Below are positions 19,196 through 27,395 of a DNA stretch of 64,000 nucleotides, in pieces (position 1 is the first letter of the stretch; every line of letters begins with the position of its first letter). The DNA is from Teredinibacter waterburyi. Lineage in GTDB: Bacteria > Pseudomonadota > Gammaproteobacteria > Pseudomonadales > Cellvibrionaceae. The notes beneath the pieces were generated by a model. The model was not told where the DNA came from. It saw only the letters and a program-made list of their open reading frames with translations, and ran no database searches. The stretch is taken from assembly GCF_001922985.1 (NCBI RefSeq), contig NZ_MRUH01000165.1, positions 1 through 64,000 on the forward strand, in the 5' to 3' direction. The translations under genes and the position numbers were made by a program.

Positions 19196-20479
19196 TTAGC
19201 TCGGTAGGTTTTGTTTTTTATATTGCCGCGGTGTAACGCCTTCCATTTTCTTAAAAATACTATTAAAAGTTGCTTTACTGTTAAATCCAGCCGCGGTCAT
19301 TATCTCGACCATCGTTGCATCGCGGGTGGATTCAGCCACCATTAAGCGCTTCGCTTCTGCGATTCTATAGCGATTAATAAATTCAAAAAAATTGCACTCG
19401 TAGTGCGCCTTCAATACCGTCGACAAGGTTCGTGCGGAGACACCAATACGCCGCGCCAAGGCTTCGAGTGTAAGATTTGCCTCCAGATATACGCGGTCAG
19501 TCTCTACTAGCTGATCCAACTTCCGCACATACTCTGGATTAACACTCGGTTCGGCGACTTTTTGTTTGGCGCTCGACGAACGGCCATCGTCTCGAACGGC
19601 TTGATGAGGTTCGAAAGAATCTACAACAAATTTCTGGGGTAGACTAAACCCTTTAAATCCCGCGATTAGAACTGCGCTGAATAACATACAATTTATATAG
19701 TTTGCTGACAGCCCTAAAAACTCCACAGGAAAGCCAATTGCAAATTTCACATTTACGATCAAACCAAAACTAACAACGCACCCCAGCCCCCACAGCAGTA
19801 AAACACCCACCACTAAAATAGGCACAGCGCCAAAGTAAACTTGACCGCCGTCTAATTCTTTTTGATTCCTTCCAAAGACCACAGAGTCAATCGCCGGTGT
19901 GAAATCCGAACGCTTCTCCAACGCCGCCATCGAGTGCGCTTTACCGCCAAGACCTCGCAGATACACAAATAATTCTGTAGCCGCCATAACCGCGAAGTAA
20001 AGTCGCAACAGCTCTCGGCACAGCACAATAAAATATATTGTCATCAGATCGGCCCCATCCGGAGCCTCATCGGCACTTGCTGGCGTCGCTTCATGATAAT
20101 TGTAATAGGCTAAAATCTGGTGCAACAAAAACAGCAGAAACGGTAGAAGATAAATTGCGTCGCGAGCACGCGGTCGATACTCCGCATCCAAAAAAGAACG
20201 TAGCATCCACAAAAATAGCGGCCCCTGCAGCCAATACCCCATTTCCAGTAAATATAGCGACTGAGGTAAAAACTCCACCGCCCAAGGGTGGAATTCTGCC
20301 CCAAAGCGAATCAGCTTATCGAGAGGGATTGCGCCACAGGATAAGAAAAATAACCCCGAAAAAATGGCCAGTCTAGGATTGCGGGCAGCCGCAAACACAC
20401 TCGCTAGAAGCAGCAACCCACTCTGATAGAGTGTGATTAGCAAGACTGTATCGTGAAAATTAAACAGTACTAGGTTCAC
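19196..20479 (-). CDS. Membrane-anchored AraC-family transcriptional regulator
   Basis: 427 residues. About six or seven hydrophobic segments fill residues 5-275, and a C-terminal AraC/XylS DNA-binding domain lies at about 325-425. Its first helix-turn-helix is LTLEALARRIGVSARTLSTVL; the second contains EIMTAAGFNSKATFNSIFKKMEG with the PRQY end. Membrane-bound AraC proteins often sense small molecules at the envelope. GTG start. It lies downstream of, and on the same strand as, the RND genes and may regulate them, but the 271-base gap means it may have its own promoter. Confidence 0.82.
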   Translation of the reverse strand: MNLVLFNFHDTVLLITLYQSGLLLLASVFAAARNPRLAIFSGLFFLSCGAIPLDKLIRFGAEFHPWAVEFLPQSLYLLEMGYWLQGPLFLWMLRSFLDAEYRPRARDAIYLLPFLLFLLHQILAYYNYHEATPASADEAPDGADLMTIYFIVLCRELLRLYFAVMAATELFVYLRGLGGKAHSMAALEKRSDFTPAIDSVVFGRNQKELDGGQVYFGAVPILVVGVLLLWGLGCVVSFGLIVNVKFAIGFPVEFLGLSANYINCMLFSAVLIAGFKGFSLPQKFVVDSFEPHQAVRDDGRSSSAKQKVAEPSVNPEYVRKLDQLVETDRVYLEANLTLEALARRIGVSARTLSTVLKAHYECNFFEFINRYRIAEAKRLMVAESTRDATMVEIMTAAGFNSKATFNSIFKKMEGVTPRQYKKQNLPS

Positions 20480-20505
20480 ATGCGTGTACTCTTATTAAAA
20501 CAAAA

Positions 20506-20535
20506 ATTATTAAACCAAAGATTATTAAACCAAAG
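20506..20535. repeat. 15-bp tandem duplication
   Basis: ATTATTAAACCAAAG occurs twice in perfect tandem just upstream of the AraC-type gene. AT-rich tandem copies next to a regulator gene could be paired binding sites, or simple slippage. Confidence 0.6.
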
Positions 20536-20648
20536 ATCTAAAAAAATCCGTGTCGGAGTCGCACCAGCCAGAAAGCTAACGAGCCAATAATTACGCACCT
20601 GAACTGAATTAACTGAAGGTAGACTAGAGAATATCGTTATTATTATTG

Positions 20649-20689
20649 GGTCAATTAAGCCGCTGCCAATAGTAGCAACTTAATTGACC
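20649..20689. repeat. 11-bp inverted repeat downstream of the RND permease gene
   Basis: GGTCAATTAAG (20649-20659) and CTTAATTGACC (20679-20689) are perfect complements separated by 19 bases. It lies between the permease stop and the AraC-type start. There is no T-run after it on the minus strand, so it is either a weak terminator, an RNA-stabilising stem or an operator. Confidence 0.5.
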
Positions 20690-20750
20690 AAGGAAAGCTT
20701 AGCTCGATTAGTCGGCTCATTTCAACCTATAGATTACCATAACGCGGTAA

Positions 20751-23700
20751 TCACTCGGTTGGAACATTTTCAGCAGTACCATACTCGTAGGCATAGTAGA
20801 CAACCGGAATCACCAGCAACGTTAGAGCGGTGGACACCAGCAAACCAAAAATAAGCGAAACCGCAAGACCGCCAAAAATGGGATCATCTAGAATAAAAAA
20901 GCCACCCATCATCGCCGCGATAGCCGTGAGCGCTATAGGAACCGCGCGAACTGCGGCAGCCTCAATGGTCGCGGACTGCAAACTCTTACCCTCCCGCTGC
21001 TGTTGCTGAATAAAATCCACCAGCAAGATCGAATTGCGGACGATAATACCTGCGAGCGCAATCATGCCAATCATCGACGGCGCGGTGAACTGCTGCCCCA
21101 ACAACGCATGCCCAGGCAGAATACCGATCACAGTCAACGGAATGGGGGCCATGATAATCAGCGGCACTGAATAGGAGCCAAACTGCGCTACCACCAAAAG
21201 GTAAATCATAATCAAGCCAACCGAGTAGGCTATACCCATATCGCGAAAAGTTTCGTAGGTTACCTGCCACTCGCCATCCCACTTCATACTCCAAGCATAA
21301 GGGTTCTCGGGCTGCTGTATATAAAATTGCTCAATCGGTGCTCCGTCTATTGGGTTCGCATCTAAGCTAGCGCTTATTTTCGCCAACCCGTAAAGCGGGC
21401 TGTCGGTTTCCCCTGCTGCATCACCCATCACATATACAACCGGTAATAGATCTTTATGATAAATGGTTTGATCACGCGTCTGCTTTTGAATAGTCGTTAG
21501 TTGAGACAACGCCACCAACGAGCCATTGTTCGCCCTCACCTTTAAACCTTGTAATACCTGTAGGTTATCCATATCGCTAGCGGGAAGCTGCAATCTCACT
21601 GCGATAGGGGTTTTCGCATGCACATCGTGCAAGTAGGAAGCGTCTTCACCGCCCAGTGCTGCTGCAATATCCGTCACAATCGTTTGCTGATTGACACCAA
21701 AGCGTGCGGCTCGGGCTCGATCGACTACCAATACCCACTTAGATTGCTCGGCTTCTACGGTGCTATCAACGTCCACAACGTCATCGGTAGCCAAAAAGAG
21801 TTCGGTTACACGCTCTGTAACCTGTTGCTGTCGGGCGTAATCCAAACCATAGATTTCCGCAACCAACGGCGCCATAACCGGCGGACCAGGCGGCATTTCC
21901 ACCAATTTAACATTGGCGTGATATTGTTCTGCAGTTTGCTGTAATCGCTGGCGCGCATCGAGCGCTATTGCATGGCTTTTACGACTACGCAAACTTTTGT
22001 GCAATAGATTAACTTGAATATCACCTTGATGCGGTTCTCCTCGCAGGTAATATTGGCGAACCAGACCATTAAAATTTATCGGCGCAGAAGTCCCTGCATA
22101 TAACTGATAGTGGGTAACTTCTGGAATTGTTTCCAACTGCACAGCCAAGGCCTGCAGGGCTTGATGAGTAACTTCGAGCGGAGTGCCTTCCGGCATATCG
22201 ATAACAAGCTGAAACTCACTTTTATTGTCGAAGGGTAGCATCTTCATTATCACCGACTGACTCACAACCAATAACAACGACAAGACAATAAGAACAAGAA
22301 TACCAACTAACAACCACACACGATTGCGACGCCCAGCCTTTTTATTGAGAAAGGGCGTCATGATTTTTTCGAAAAACACCTGTAAACGCGAAGCCTTTTT
22401 TTGCTCGCCATGAGAAGCTGTTTGATTACCTGCATGAGCGCTCGCCGCCTCGCGAGCAAACAGTCGAAAGTACAGCCAAGGCGTGACAATAAATGCAACC
22501 GCCAATGAAATTAACATTCCGGTCGAGGCGTTAATGGGTATTGGGCGCATATAGGGGCCCATTAAACCAGTTACAAACGCCATAGGCAGCAGCGCGGCAA
22601 TGACTGTAAAAGTGGCCAGAATGGTCGGACCACCCACTTCATCTACCGCAATCGGAATTGCTTCTTTAAGGGATCGCCCGCCCAATACCATATGACGATG
22701 AATATTTTCGACGACGACAATGGCGTCATCAACCAAAATACCAATCGAAAAGATGAGTGCAAAAAGCGATACCCGATTTAACGTAAAGCCCCAAGCCCAG
22801 CTCGCAAACAAGGTGATTGCCAAGGTCACAACAACCGCCACACCAACCACAATCGCCTCACGTCGACCAAGAGCAAAAAACACCAAAACAATCACCGAGA
22901 GCGTGGCAAAGATCAGTTTCTTAATTAAGGTTTGTGCCTTTTCTTCCGCCGTAGCACCATAGTTGCGAGTTACGGTTGCCTCTACCCCATCGGGAAAATA
23001 TATACCTTTGATCTGCTCGAAGCGCTGGATAACCGCATTCGCTACGTCGACGGCATTTTCGCCGGGCTTTTTCGATACCGACAAGGTAACAGCTGGAAAT
23101 CGACCGGCGACCTGCTCACTATCAACCAAACCCAAAGCCGGCCCAGCGCCAAAATTTACGTAGCTATTCGGCGTTTCGCCTACTACCGTCACCGAAGCTA
23201 CATCCCGCAGAAATATCGGTGCGGTTCCCTGAACACCAACCACCAACTCACTAACATCTTCCGGCGTAAGCAGAAAACTACCGGCCTGTATTTTTATCGT
23301 GCGATTTTCGCGCACAAGTTCACCGGCATCCGCAGATGCATTTGCCGATGCCAAAGCGTGCCGTAATTCCTGAAGCGACAAATCGTAAGCAGCGAGGCGT
23401 ACTGGATCAAACTCGACCTGTACAACTCGATCTGGCCCGCCAATGATTTCGATATCCCGAGTGCCGGGAACGCGCTGTAACTCAGCCTCCATTGAATGGG
23501 CGATACGCAATAAATCGAGCGCACCAATGTCTGGGTTTTTACTCCAGAGCGTACCGGCAACGATCGGCACATCATCAATACCTTTGGGTTTTATTAATGG
23601 CTGGCCAACGCCGAGATTACGAGGAAAAATATCTTGATTAGAATAGAAGGCATTGTATAAACGTACGATTGCATCTGTGCGAGGCTCGCCAACTTTAAAG

Positions 23701-24014
23701 CGAACGGTTAAAACCGCCAGCCCCGGAGATGATGCGGAATAAACATGGCGGACACCTTCAATCTCAGACACAATTTGTTCGGCTGGTGTTGTAACGACAC
23801 TTTCCACCTCCTCTGCACTCGCGCCAGGAAAGGGAATAAAAACATTCGCGAAGGTTACATTAATCTGCGGCTCTTCTTCACGTGGCGTCACCATCACTGC
23901 AAAAAAGCCCAGTAACAAACCGGTAAGTGCTAGTAGCGGTGTTATTTGTGATGTTAAAAATGCTTTGGCTATGCGCCCGGAAATACCCAAAGGAAGAGAT
24001 TTTTGTCGATCCAT
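20751..24014 (-). CDS. RND efflux permease
   Basis: 1087 residues, the full size of a resistance-nodulation-division inner-membrane pump driven by proton flux. About 12 membrane segments surround two large periplasmic loops. The fourth membrane segment has the proton-relay aspartates Asp429 and Asp430 in GILVDDAIVVVENIHRH. It sits 15 bases after the lipoprotein adaptor gene, forming a pump pair; no outer membrane TolC-type gene is nearby, so an unlinked one must be used. Substrate cannot be read from the sequence. The linked DUF2892 gene is a hint towards sulfur or metal stress, which is inference. Confidence 0.92.
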   Translation of the reverse strand: MDRQKSLPLGISGRIAKAFLTSQITPLLALTGLLLGFFAVMVTPREEEPQINVTFANVFIPFPGASAEEVESVVTTPAEQIVSEIEGVRHVYSASSPGLAVLTVRFKVGEPRTDAIVRLYNAFYSNQDIFPRNLGVGQPLIKPKGIDDVPIVAGTLWSKNPDIGALDLLRIAHSMEAELQRVPGTRDIEIIGGPDRVVQVEFDPVRLAAYDLSLQELRHALASANASADAGELVRENRTIKIQAGSFLLTPEDVSELVVGVQGTAPIFLRDVASVTVVGETPNSYVNFGAGPALGLVDSEQVAGRFPAVTLSVSKKPGENAVDVANAVIQRFEQIKGIYFPDGVEATVTRNYGATAEEKAQTLIKKLIFATLSVIVLVFFALGRREAIVVGVAVVVTLAITLFASWAWGFTLNRVSLFALIFSIGILVDDAIVVVENIHRHMVLGGRSLKEAIPIAVDEVGGPTILATFTVIAALLPMAFVTGLMGPYMRPIPINASTGMLISLAVAFIVTPWLYFRLFAREAASAHAGNQTASHGEQKKASRLQVFFEKIMTPFLNKKAGRRNRVWLLVGILVLIVLSLLLVVSQSVIMKMLPFDNKSEFQLVIDMPEGTPLEVTHQALQALAVQLETIPEVTHYQLYAGTSAPINFNGLVRQYYLRGEPHQGDIQVNLLHKSLRSRKSHAIALDARQRLQQTAEQYHANVKLVEMPPGPPVMAPLVAEIYGLDYARQQQVTERVTELFLATDDVVDVDSTVEAEQSKWVLVVDRARAARFGVNQQTIVTDIAAALGGEDASYLHDVHAKTPIAVRLQLPASDMDNLQVLQGLKVRANNGSLVALSQLTTIQKQTRDQTIYHKDLLPVVYVMGDAAGETDSPLYGLAKISASLDANPIDGAPIEQFYIQQPENPYAWSMKWDGEWQVTYETFRDMGIAYSVGLIMIYLLVVAQFGSYSVPLIIMAPIPLTVIGILPGHALLGQQFTAPSMIGMIALAGIIVRNSILLVDFIQQQQREGKSLQSATIEAAAVRAVPIALTAIAAMMGGFFILDDPIFGGLAVSLIFGLLVSTALTLLVIPVVYYAYEYGTAENVPTE

Positions 24015-24029
24015 TACGCTACCCTAACC

Positions 24030-25175
24030 CTAGTTGGCAATTTTGAATTGTTGTTTATAGGCGCTCGCTGCCAGCACTGGGTCTAAGGCAACGCGTTCAC
24101 CGACATTCACGCCTGACAAGATCTGACGCTGGCCCTCAGCAGTTGCGCGGCCAATACGCAGGTAGCGAAACTCCACTCGCTCACGCTGATCTGCGCTATC
24201 TGCATTGTCTAGGTTATCGGATAACACATAAACGCCCGCCACCTCCCCTCGATAAGCGACAGCAGAGTCGGGAATTTGAGTCAGTGTTTCGCGGCCACTC
24301 ACGACGGCAACTTTAACTAAAGTTCCTGGGAATACAGGCTCACTCAGTTCGATTGATGGTAACTGCAACAAAACCGTAAAACTGTGAGTATTGGCGTCGG
24401 CGCTGGGCGGCATGCGCATTTCGTCAACAGCGATCGACTCGCCACTAGGCAGTATCACGCGCGCCATTTTATGTTGGCGTAAATGGCCAATATACTGCTG
24501 CGGAATATTTACCTGCACGCGCAGATGCTCTAACGACAGGCCTTCCATCAATGGCGTGCCGGGCGCAACCGCGGCGCCCACTTCTGTTAAGCGCTTTACC
24601 ACAATGCCATCGTAAGGGGCGATAACGCGGGTGTAAGCCAAGCGTTGCTCGGCGTCTTTTACCGCCGCCTCGGCAGAAGCGGCGCGCGCCTGAGCCGATA
24701 ACTCAGCCGCCTTAGCTTGATCGTAACTCGCCTCCGCAACCATCCCTTTCGCGTACACATCGGTGATCCGCACAAACTGAGCCTTCGCTTCTGATAGCTT
24801 GGCTTGCGCTTCACTAAGCTGGGCTTTAGCCGCCTGTAATGAAGCTTGCTGCTCGGTATCCGTCATCACCGCAATAACATCCCCTTTGCGAACGTAATCG
24901 CCAACATCATAGGGTAACGAGACTACACGGCCGTTCGTCTGCGAGGAAACGCGGGCTTGGTTCACCGCCTCGATAACACCGTCGAAATTTATCTCTATCG
25001 CAACCTCCGACGCCGTCGCGTCGACGGTTGCAAGCGTCCCCTGCGGGATGCCCGGCGCAGTAACAACTGTTTCAATATCGTTCCCGCAGCCACTCAACAA
25101 GATCGTAGCAATCGCCGTTAGCAGCGCTGGGGCAAAAGAATTAAAGCGGACAAACGAGGGAATTGGACTGGCCAC
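24030..25175 (-). CDS. RND efflux periplasmic adaptor lipoprotein
   Basis: 381 residues. The signal peptide ends in a lipobox LSGC with Cys30, so it is an anchored lipoprotein. The membrane fusion protein layout follows: a lipoyl-like half (about 70-95), an Ala-rich coiled coil (about 115-185, KAQLSEAQAKLSEAKAQF), the second lipoyl half (YDGIVVKRLTEVGAAV), then beta-barrel and membrane-proximal domains. The start is GTG preceded by a strong AGGAGG. It bridges the RND permease to an outer membrane channel. Confidence 0.92.
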   Translation of the reverse strand: MASPIPSFVRFNSFAPALLTAIATILLSGCGNDIETVVTAPGIPQGTLATVDATASEVAIEINFDGVIEAVNQARVSSQTNGRVVSLPYDVGDYVRKGDVIAVMTDTEQQASLQAAKAQLSEAQAKLSEAKAQFVRITDVYAKGMVAEASYDQAKAAELSAQARAASAEAAVKDAEQRLAYTRVIAPYDGIVVKRLTEVGAAVAPGTPLMEGLSLEHLRVQVNIPQQYIGHLRQHKMARVILPSGESIAVDEMRMPPSADANTHSFTVLLQLPSIELSEPVFPGTLVKVAVVSGRETLTQIPDSAVAYRGEVAGVYVLSDNLDNADSADQRERVEFRYLRIGRATAEGQRQILSGVNVGERVALDPVLAASAYKQQFKIAN

Positions 25176-25286
25176 ACCGGCCTCCTGTTATAAATCGGAC
25201 AACGTAGAATAACTTAACCCACTAGATAGCAATGCCTCCAGCAGACAGTGCCGCTAAAACAATTACATCTCAACAGCAAACCACAA

Positions 25287-25517
25287 CTAGAGATCGGAAC
25301 CACAGCGAAACGCCACGCCGGGCTTTACCCCTAACTTGCTAAGAATAGTCGCTAGTGGGCAAAAGCCGGTAAATGATGCCTGTAATAAATTCACCCCAAC
25401 GAAGGTGGTAAACCACAGCCAGTAGGGGTGATGGAAATGCGCTAACGCCAAACTGGCTAACACAAAAATGCCCGCGAAACGGAACACCAACTTATCAACA
25501 TTAACCGTACTCGACAT
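25287..25517 (-). CDS. DUF2892 (YgaP-type) small membrane protein
   Basis: 76 residues with two membrane segments (about 10-28 and 31-55) and the DUF2892 hallmark [21 protein letters not shown] with Cys53. DUF2892 is also the membrane part of rhodanese YgaP; a rhodanese-fused copy occurs in this window at 36.4 kb. The ATG at 25517 has AGGAG eight bases upstream, so I reject the longer frame beginning at a TTG. It is the first gene of the RND operon. Confidence 0.85.
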   Translation of the reverse strand: MSSTVNVDKLVFRFAGIFVLASLALAHFHHPYWLWFTTFVGVNLLQASFTGFCPLATILSKLGVKPGVAFRCGSDL

Positions 25518-25982
25518 AATCAAACTCCTATACACACCATTCAATATTTCAATTACCTAAGGTGTCGGCAATTGTTTCTGTATTCAAAAACGCAAAATTA
25601 AGGCTACACTAATTTAGTCATTGCTAATATATAGCGATACAGTCTCTCGCGCAAGTGTTTTGTTTCTTCACACAAAATCGTTCCACTACCCCAAAGCGAA
25701 CCAAAACAGTGCGGCAACAGCAAGAACGAGCAGAGCTATAAAAAATGTACCAACCATATGCTCAATTCAAATGCGTTTTCGTCCCATTTAAGTGCGCAAG
25801 ATGCTACGCGATACCATCAAAACCAACAAAAAATAGCCAAAATAATGAAGCAATTTCCTTAATATCAATGACTTACATTAAAAAATGAGGAGTGGCCTGC
25901 AAATTGCTCTTAGTCTCATGCAACGCTTAGACGCAGTAACGAACACTCACTGCATCCAACAACTCCAGCATGAGAACTCACT
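25518..25982. other. Divergent region between the RND operon and the FNT operon
   Basis: No gene is visible in 465 bases. The right part holds the sigma-54-type promoter of the FNT gene (separate entry). GTACCAACCATATGC near 25747 is a weak, imperfect dyad of the NtrC type, not enough to call. The left part should hold the RND operon promoter, for which I found no clear element. Confidence 0.45.
25893..25908 (+). promoter_or_regulatory. Sigma-54 (-24/-12) promoter of the FNT-cynS-kinase operon
   Basis: TGGCCTGCAAATTGCT matches the sigma-54 consensus TGGCAC-N5-TTGCA/T. The invariant GG (25894-25895) and GC (25906-25907) are exactly ten bases apart. Transcription would start near 25919, about 64 bases before the FNT ATG. 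Two other nitrogen operons in the window have equivalent sites. Confidence 0.72.
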
Positions 25983-26792
25983 ATGTCTTATTTGGTCCCT
26001 TCAGAATTTGTCACAAAGATGGTAGACGCAGGTGAATCAAAGATTTTTATGTCCACTCGTGACACCTTGATTCGCGCTTTTATGGCCGGCGCCATTCTGG
26101 CCTTGGCCGCCGTATTCGCCATTACAATCATCACCCAAACTGGGTCGCCGCTAATCGGCTCGATCTTATTCCCCGTCGGCTTCTGCATGCTCTACCTGCT
26201 AGGCTTCGACCTGCTTACGGGTGTGTTCGTACTCTGCCCCCTAGCCTTAATTGACAAACGCCCCGGCGTCACTATCGGCGGCGTTTTACGCAACTGGGGC
26301 CTCGTCTTTACCGGGAACTTCGCAGGCGCTCTGACCGTTGCATTTTTAATGGCATTTGTCTTTACCTATGGTTTCTCAACAGACCCAGGTGCAGTCGGTA
26401 AAAAAATCGCGGGTATTGGCGAGTCTCGAACTGTAGGTTACGCAGCCTATGGTGCAGCGGGCTGGTTTACAATTTTCATTCGCGGCATGTTATGCAACTG
26501 GATGGTATCTACCGGCGTTGTTGGCGCGATGATATCTACCACCGTTAGCGGCAAGGTAATCGCCATGTGGATGCCGATTATGCTGTTCTTCTTTATGACC
26601 TTCGAGCACTCCGTTGTAAATATGTTTTTATTCCCCTCAGGTATAATTATGGGCGGCAGCTTTTCGATTATGGATTACCTCTTATGGAACGAAATTCCAA
26701 CTGTTTTGGGCAACCTTGTTGGCGGCTTAGCATTTACCGGGTTAACGCTCTACAGCACACATATTAAAACGGGTGCAAAGCGCGCTATCTAA
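25983..26792 (+). CDS. FNT-family formate/nitrite-type anion channel
   Basis: 269 residues with six membrane segments. The conserved pore histidine, His209, lies in FFFMTFEHSVVNMF, the same position as in E. coli FocA. Members move small anions such as formate, nitrite or hydrosulfide. The operon partner cyanase and the nearby nitrate and nitrite genes point to nitrite (NirC/Nar1-like), or possibly another nitrogen anion such as cyanate; the latter is speculation. It is expressed from a sigma-54-type promoter. cynS follows after a 12-bp stem. Confidence 0.88.
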   Translation: MSYLVPSEFVTKMVDAGESKIFMSTRDTLIRAFMAGAILALAAVFAITIITQTGSPLIGSILFPVGFCMLYLLGFDLLTGVFVLCPLALIDKRPGVTIGGVLRNWGLVFTGNFAGALTVAFLMAFVFTYGFSTDPGAVGKKIAGIGESRTVGYAAYGAAGWFTIFIRGMLCNWMVSTGVVGAMISTTVSGKVIAMWMPIMLFFFMTFEHSVVNMFLFPSGIIMGGSFSIMDYLLWNEIPTVLGNLVGGLAFTGLTLYSTHIKTGAKRAI

Positions 26793-26819
26793 TGGTTAGC
26801 GGCAATCTAAAGCCTGTAG

Positions 26820-26858
26820 TTAAACATCCTCGGTCGCGATTGCACTGAGGATGTTTAA
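26820..26858. terminator. 12-bp stem between FNT gene and cynS
   Basis: TTAAACATCCTC (26820-26831) and GAGGATGTTTAA (26847-26858) are perfect complements with a 15-base loop. The 3' side has only a short T-run, so it may be a partial terminator or an RNA-processing stem setting the relative amounts of the two products. Confidence 0.5.
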
Positions 26859-26884
26859 ATCAACAAAGAATCATAGGAGGTTTT

Positions 26885-27325
26885 ATGGATAAGCAAGCAA
26901 TGACAGACCTTATTGTCAGCACTAAAGTCGCCAAAGGTCTAACCTGGGAAAAAATGGGCAGCGATTTGTCTATGTCGAGCGTCTGGCTAGCATCTGCCTG
27001 CCTCGGCATGAACAGCGCACCAAAAGAAAAAGCCACGGCAATCGCCAGTTACCTTGGCCTCGATGCCAAAGTCGCTATCGCACTCGAGGCTTACCCGACG
27101 AAAATTTGGCAGCAAGCCGTCCCTACCGATCCACTCATATATCGCTTTCACGAAATCACCGGTGTATATGGCGCAACCTTGAAAGAAATTATTCAAGAAA
27201 AGTTTGGTGACGGGATTATGAGCGCGATCGATTTTTCCTTAGAAGTCGACAAAATCGAAGACCCTAAAGGTGATCGGGTTGTGATTACCATGAATGGTAA
27301 GTTCCTACGCTACAATAGCTGGTAG
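26885..27325 (+). CDS. cynS: Cyanase (cyanate hydratase)
   Basis: 146 residues. Cyanase converts cyanate and bicarbonate to ammonia and carbon dioxide, detoxifying cyanate and freeing nitrogen. The catalytic triad is intact: Arg87, Glu90 and Ser113, at the same spacing as Arg96, Glu99 and Ser122 of the E. coli enzyme. An N-terminal helical domain precedes the catalytic C-terminal domain ending in KFLRYNSW. The ribosome binding site AGGAGG sits four bases before ATG. It lies between the FNT channel and a phosphatase/kinase gene, without the usual cynR or cynT. Confidence 0.96.
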   Translation: MDKQAMTDLIVSTKVAKGLTWEKMGSDLSMSSVWLASACLGMNSAPKEKATAIASYLGLDAKVAIALEAYPTKIWQQAVPTDPLIYRFHEITGVYGATLKEIIQEKFGDGIMSAIDFSLEVDKIEDPKGDRVVITMNGKFLRYNSW

Positions 27326-27395
27326 TAGATCTATTACATGGCGTTTTTCGGAACGCCATATGTGCCCCCTCCACAAGCCAAGCAATAGCGAAACT

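Noticed and set aside
22932-23366. Antisense frame of about 140 codons opposite the RND permease
   Set aside because: Fully inside a conserved gene on the other strand and lacking any family features.
25747-25761. NtrC-like dyad GTACCAACCATATGC before the FNT promoter
   Set aside because: Only one arm fits the operator; too weak to annotate.
27294-27395. Longer start for kinase copy 1 inside cynS
   Set aside because: The added residues are not present in the collinear paralog and overlap the conserved end of cyanase.
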